NCBI GenBank assembly: GCA_009602725.1
Contig: WELB01000310.1
Span: 110,029-128,666, forward strand
Source of the DNA: Spirogloea muscicola
Taxonomy: Eukaryota; Streptophyta; Zygnematophyceae; Spirogloeales; Spirogloeaceae
DNA length: 18,638 nt
Direction of reading: 5' to 3'
In this document: one piece after another, positions 14,966-18,638 of the stretch
Layout of the letters: each line of letters opens with the position of its first letter
Numbering within the stretch: position 1 is the stretch's first letter
Program-made: the position numbers and the translations under genes
The notes under the pieces: model-generated
The model's input: only the letters and a program-made list of their open reading frames with translations
Databases searched by the model: none
Told to the model about the DNA's origin: nothing

Positions 14966-15039
14966 CAACGGGGTCCCTCGGACGCGGCGTGTCGATCTGG
15001 TTGGCGGCCCCCTGGGAGGTGACAAGCGGCTCCTCATGG

Positions 15040-15345
15040 ACTGGCTCCCTCAGACCTTGTCCATTTCTTTGGGCTGGCCTTTCCCAGCCACCAGTCAATC
15101 TGGCCGCGCTTCTTCATGGACGTCGTCCTAACCGACAGCTTCCGGACGAAGGGCCCATTACTTCTGAGACCGGCTATGCCGTGAAGGTGGCCGAACAGAA
15201 GAAGTTGCACAAGTACAAGGACCACCCGGCGGGTGATTTCTTTTACCCCCTGGCCATGGACATCCATGGGTGTTACGGGGGTCGGTGGTCCTCGTTACTC
15301 TCGCTGCTGGCCTCTCAAGCTGACCAGCGGCGCCGGGAACAGAGA
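15040..15345 (+). mobile_element. Type I-like stem-loop followed by LINE C-terminal nuclease-like fragment
   Basis: 15058-15115 repeats the right arm of the 10807-10966 foldback (GGCTGG/CCAGCC at 15072-15089). The plus strand then reads FFMDVVLTD (about 15107) and, after a frame change, ETGYAVKVAEQKKLHKYKDH, PAGDFFYPLAMDIHGCYGG and SSLLSLLASQADQRRREQ, ending at about 15340. The order DVV-TD, E-x-x-K, K-Y-x-x-H-P, FxPLAxxxxGxxG resembles the restriction-like endonuclease region C-terminal to the polymerase in some non-LTR elements. The domain call is inference. Confidence 0.55.
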
Positions 15346-15740
15346 GAAGGCGCGCGGGCGCATGAAATGAAATGGAGGCCAATTCAAGCCGATACATTGT
15401 TCAGGCAGAGTCTAGGGCAAACTAAACAGGGCTACATAATATGAAAAACGAAACCAAGGTGCCTAAGGTGACATCAGTACCCACGGGTGAGCACAAACAA
15501 ATCCGACAAGCTAGCTTGGGGAGCTGGAGCGCCGCCACGAAAGCCGGGACTTAAAGCGCGCCCTGCACGTCGATGCAGAGCCAATGCTTGCGAGCGCTGC
15601 AAACTAAGTGAGAGCCGCATTCTATTATATGCAACTAAGGCCTGCGGAATGCTGGAGTGGCCCAAGCTGCCCCTCCGACTTCGACGACACGCATCAACCA
15701 GCCGGGCCAGATGCTGGATCAGGGAGGACCCATTTACGCG
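15345..15740 (-). mobile_element. Type IV LINE 3' end
   Basis: The minus strand reads NGSSLIQHLARLVDACRRSR, NRMRLSLSLQRSQALALHRR, AGRALSPGFRGG and SLSDLFVLTRGY-stop (about 15478-15490). A UTR follows that ends in CATTTCATTTCATGCGCCCG. It forms a long direct repeat of about 90% identity by eye with 13627-14005. At about 15740 it meets the plus-strand type III copy head to head. Confidence 0.65.
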
Positions 15741-16128
15741 GTTGACGTGGGTGCGCCAGCCTCGTATGCGTCGATCAGGGAACAGGGTGCAGCCCTTCCC
15801 GTTGGCTCGGCGCCATTGGGTCTTGTGTCCTGCTACCAAATGCGTTTGTCCATTTGCCTCCAGCGGTCCCAGGCGATTGCTTTGCATCGCCGGGCTGGTC
15901 GTGCCCTTGCAGCAGGCTCTGGTTTGCGCAGCGGGGTTGCTCTTCTTCCCCTCAGCTCATCTGACTTCCTACTGCTGACACGGGGGTGTTGAGGGCGCCC
16001 TGTCTGCCTAGCCTTTTGGCTCCGTCCTGAACACCTGTATGCATCTGGCTGGCAATTTACAGCCGATTCTTCGATATCAGCCGCCGCTTTGGTCCATCCT
16101 TGGCCACCCTTTCATTTCATGCGCCCCG
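15741..16128 (+). mobile_element. Type III LINE 3' end upstream of chorismate mutase
   Basis: The plus strand reads GLVSCYQMRLSICLQRSQAI, ALHRRAGRALAAGSGLRSG and LSSSDFLLLTRGC, with TGA ending at 15992. The type III UTR (CTGTCTGCCTAGCC, CCTGAACACCTGTATGCATC, GATATCAGCCGCCGC) runs to about 16090. TTTCATTTCATGCGCCCC at 16111-16128 equals the end of the type IV UTR, so a second short fragment may follow. It has the same sense as chorismate mutase and ends 115-155 bp before its ATG. Confidence 0.65.
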
Positions 16129-16242
16129 CTGGCCACCCAGAGCCGGTGTGGCCGCCCTCAGCCGCATTGTTGCCGCGCCTCCGCCCCCGCCAATGCGCCT
16201 CCCGCTGACACTGGCTCTGCCAACCCCCCCCCCCCCGCAACC

Positions 16243-17805
16243 ATGCCGGCGGCGCCTCCCCGCGCTTCCCGCTCCTGCGCTGCGCGCCCAGGCCCCCCTT
16301 GCCCGCCGTGTCCTGACTTCTCCCCTTCCTTCGCCCGCCCCTCTCTCCGCTGCCGCCACTCCAGTCTGCCACGGCTCACCATGTTCATTGCCAGGTAGCC
16401 TGCCTCGTGCTCGTCGTGCGCCACCCCTCCCCCTTCAGATGTGCTTGCCTCTGCACACAGGTCCTCTCTGCCAGCTCTCCTTCCGAGGCATCAGTCCTCC
16501 CGTCCAGCTTCCTGCTTAACCGACCAGCTTCCCGATCACCCACCAGCATCTTGTCTCCGAATGCAGGGCTGCTCCGGGCAGCACCATGTCCAGCAGCATC
16601 GATGCCAGTCGAATACTAACACTGGACAACATCCGCACCTTCCTGATCCGCCAAGAAGACAGTATCATCTTCAATCTCATTGAGCGATCCCAGTACCGCT
16701 ACAATCCGCCGACGTACGATCCCACATTACTGGGCATCCCAGGCTTCCATGGTTCCCTGTTAGAGTACCTGCTCTCTGAAACGGAGCAGCTGCATGCCAA
16801 GGTCTGTCCTGTACTCTCGTGCTCCGTTCGCTGTGCGAGTTGGCTTCAGGTCCACAGGGACCAGCAATGCCATGCTTTCTTAGCTTCTTCGTGCCTGCTA
16901 TGACTTAGCTTGGCAGGTCCGACGATACACCAGCCCAGACGAGCACCCCTTCTTTCCAGAGGCACTTCCTCCAGTCATTCTTCAAGACCTGGAGTACCCT
17001 CAGGTGGGCAAGGTTGCCCAAATTTCCAGCCCCATGCAGTGCCCCCTCCACCCTCACCCCTCCCCACTTCCATCTGCACCCCTCCTCCCCCCCGTCACAC
17101 AGCCTGCACAGCCTGCATGGTGGTCACCACTTACTCCTCTGTTGACCTAAGCGTGCTGCTTGTAAACTGCATTTTGAGCCAGCTGATGAACTGAGAGGTC
17201 ATCATCCCCAACACAGGTGCTCCATCCGGCAGCAGAAGGCATAAATGTCAACCCACAAATATGGAAGATGTACCTGACTGTTGCCCTACCGGCAATCACT
17301 CAAAAAGGTGACGATGGCAACTATGGCTCTGCAGCCACTCTCGATGTCCTCTGCCTACAAGCTCTCTCCAGGCGCATACACTATGGCAAATTTGTTGCCG
17401 AAGCCAAGTTCCAGGAGACGCCAGAGCTCTACCAGCCCCTCATAGAGGCACAGGTGGGTCTCCCGGCCAGCAAACAGCACACCATGCGCAAATGCTTCTG
17501 TTGCAGCACTCCATGTGCACGCCATGTGAGGACTGACGAGCTTGACACATCGGATCTCTTGTTGCCAGGACGCTGCTGGACTTGTGGAGCTGCTCACCTA
17601 CGAAGCTGTAGAGAAAAAGGTGCAGCAACGAGTGGAGGAGAAGGCTGCCATCTTTGGCCAGGACATCGAAGTGGGGCAGGAGTCCCGGATGAAGTCTACC
17701 AAGATTGAGCCACGGGTTGTAGCTAGCCTGTATGGGCAATGGATTATGCCGTTGAACAAGGAGGTTCAAGTGCAGTACCTACTGAGAAGACTCGACCCTG
17801 CATGA
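16243..17805 (+). CDS. Chorismate mutase (AroQ, plant/yeast type), plastid-targeted
   Basis: The enzyme converts chorismate to prephenate, committing shikimate-pathway carbon to phenylalanine and tyrosine. Exons 16243-16394, 16567-16801, 16917-17003, 17217-17453 and 17569-17805 (TGA) total 948 nt. They give 315 residues, with all junctions GT-AG and in phase. The first ~55 residues (MPAAPPRASRSCAARPG...) are Ser/Arg/Pro-rich and lack acidic residues until DF, as expected of a chloroplast transit peptide. The catalytic helical core starts at LTLDNIRTFLIRQEDSIIF, with LIERSQY next. Other family blocks are SRRIHYGKFVAEAKF (exon 4; in the yeast enzyme this block carries active-site Arg157 and Lys168), VEKKVQQRVEEKA, and KIEPRVVASLYGQWIMPLNK near the C-terminus. 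Length and architecture are normal. The second ATG at 16586 would give a cytosolic-length form lacking the presequence. Confidence 0.9.
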
Positions 17806-18199
17806 CGCCCTTCCTTGCCTTGCCTGGCTAGTGGATTGGGGCATCGAGGAGTTGCAGCATCGATGGTCGTGGAGGTGATGGTGAAGAGTCGATAGGGCAA
17901 CCTCAATTAGCATTTGTGACAGAGCGCGTCACTCGCTGCAAGGTGATGTTGGGCGCTCTGCTCAAGAGGAGTCCTTGAGAATCAAAACCCAGCATGCTTT
18001 CCAACGCTTGAAGTGGAGTGTGGAGACATGCACTCAGAAGAGGAGTTGCGGCTCCTCGAGAGATGCAGTAGGCTTGCAGCTGCTGTGGCAATCAGCTTCG
18101 ACGAAGTGAAGCATGGCCTCTGCCGCATAAGCAAGGCTAACCCTAGAGCACATGGAGAGGGTCATCTGCAACCCAAGTAGTCCTCGCAACTGTCCTGGC
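17806..18199. other. Convergent intergenic region between chorismate mutase and acyl carrier protein
   Basis: These 394 bp separate two genes that end facing each other, so they should hold both 3' UTRs. I see no LINE tail motif, tandem repeat or RNA gene. It is the only long intergenic stretch on the right side of the window free of LINE remnants. Confidence 0.5.
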
Positions 18200-18638
18200 C
18201 TACTTGGCCTGCGGGTGCGAGGCGATGTACTCGATAGCCTCGGCGGTGGATGTGATCTTGTCGGCCTCACTGTCTGGGATCTCCAGCGCAAACTCCTCCT
18301 CCAAGGCCATCACGACCTCAACGGTGTCCAGGCTGTCGAGCCCTAGCTCACCCGAGAAGCTGGACGCGGGCGTCACCTGGCGGGGGACATGCGGGCGTAG
18401 GTGAGCGGAGCTCGAAGGTCTTGGGGAGCATGACCAGAGCAGCGGAAGGGGCGAGCAAGCTCGGCAGCTGGGGATGGGGTTGCCAGCGCCGCCGTACCTT
18501 GTTGGGATCGACCTTCTGGAAGTTCTTGACGACGGTGAGGACGCGATCCGTGACCTCGTCCTTGGCAAGGTACGTGCCCTTGGCGTGGGCATCGTCAGCG
18601 AGCGCGCGGGCCAGCAGCGGCGGGCACGGCCGCCAGGA
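18200..18638 (-). CDS. Acyl carrier protein, mitochondrial type (5' end outside window)
   Basis: The protein carries acyl chains on 4'-phosphopantetheine for mitochondrial fatty acid and lipoate synthesis, and is also a complex I/LYR-protein partner. Exon 18498-18638 (open to the edge) reads [20 protein letters not shown] and QKVDPNK. Exon 18200-18376 continues [40 protein letters not shown] and [18 protein letters not shown], with TAG at 18200-18202. The junction (donor GTACGG, acceptor CGCCAG) is phase 0. The modified serine is in the DSL motif (codon at 18332-18334). The sequence VTDRVL...KNFQKVDP and the AIEYI...HP ending are typical of mitochondrial, not plastid, ACP. The N-terminal presequence is mostly missing. 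Confidence 0.9.
   Translation of the reverse strand, partial: PGGRARRCWPARSLTMPTPRARTLPRTRSRIASSPSSRTSRRSIPTRYGGAGNPIPSCRACSPLPLLWSCSPRPSSSAHLRPHVPRQVTPASSFSGELGLDSLDTVEVVMALEEEFALEIPDSEADKITSTAEAIEYIASHPQAK

Noticed and set aside
3-16128. LTRGY-ending frames as independent small genes
   Set aside because: They are truncated at variable points, share one C-terminus, run in both strands and are followed by repeated 3' UTRs with target duplications in two cases. That fits LINE 3' ends, not host genes.
1-18638. CRISPR array, bacterial operon or prokaryotic mobile element
   Set aside because: No regularly spaced repeats and no ribosome-binding-site-led gene strings. Introns, telomere repeats and plant-type proteins show nuclear eukaryotic DNA.

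Overview
The window looks like nuclear DNA of a green alga, probably a trebouxiophyte or other chlorophyte. The evidence is a plant/alga-type telomeric array of TTTAGGG units, plant-type genes with several GT-AG introns, extremely GC-rich first exons that change to near 50% GC downstream, and a dense background of decayed retroelements. The species is not identifiable by reading alone.

Five gene models can be supported. From left to right they are: a PC-esterase/trichome-birefringence-like protein (+, about 815-3355); the kinetochore subunit SPC25 (-, 5222-6103); a secreted CHRD-domain protein (-, 8280-9924); a plastid-type chorismate mutase (+, 16243-17805); and a mitochondrial-type acyl carrier protein (-, 18200 to the right edge, 5' end missing). 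Exon phases close perfectly for the CHRD protein, chorismate mutase and acyl carrier protein. SPC25 and the PC-esterase each carry a reading-frame problem at the start codon, and SPC25 has an ambiguous base there. A short-chain-dehydrogenase-like pseudogene begins at 7035. The genes are ordinary housekeeping or wall functions and form no operon or shared pathway.

The remaining sequence is dominated by 5'-truncated ends of non-LTR retrotransposons (LINEs). They are recognised by a conserved C-terminus (LQRSQA-ALHRRAGRALAA ... SDL-LTRGY-stop) followed by one of at least four different 3' untranslated regions. I call these type I (ends in a GGGCTGG/CCAGCCC stem-loop and a short TTC tail), type II (10222-10348 is the cleanest copy), type III (12884-13236, 15741-16090) and type IV (13627-14000, 15345-15740). 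One copy (13627-14550) joins an N-terminal zinc-finger region to the C-terminal nuclease region with the reverse transcriptase missing. Foldback repeats and two tRNA-like remnants sit between the LINE fragments.

At 11829-11943 there is a telomeric array, degenerate on its left and pure on its right. It ends at a single N (11944) and abuts a truncated type II LINE. It is either an interstitial telomere or a chromosome end joined to another contig. The most striking pattern is that all four genes whose 5' ends lie in the window have a LINE 3' end, in the same sense as the gene, a short distance upstream of the start codon.
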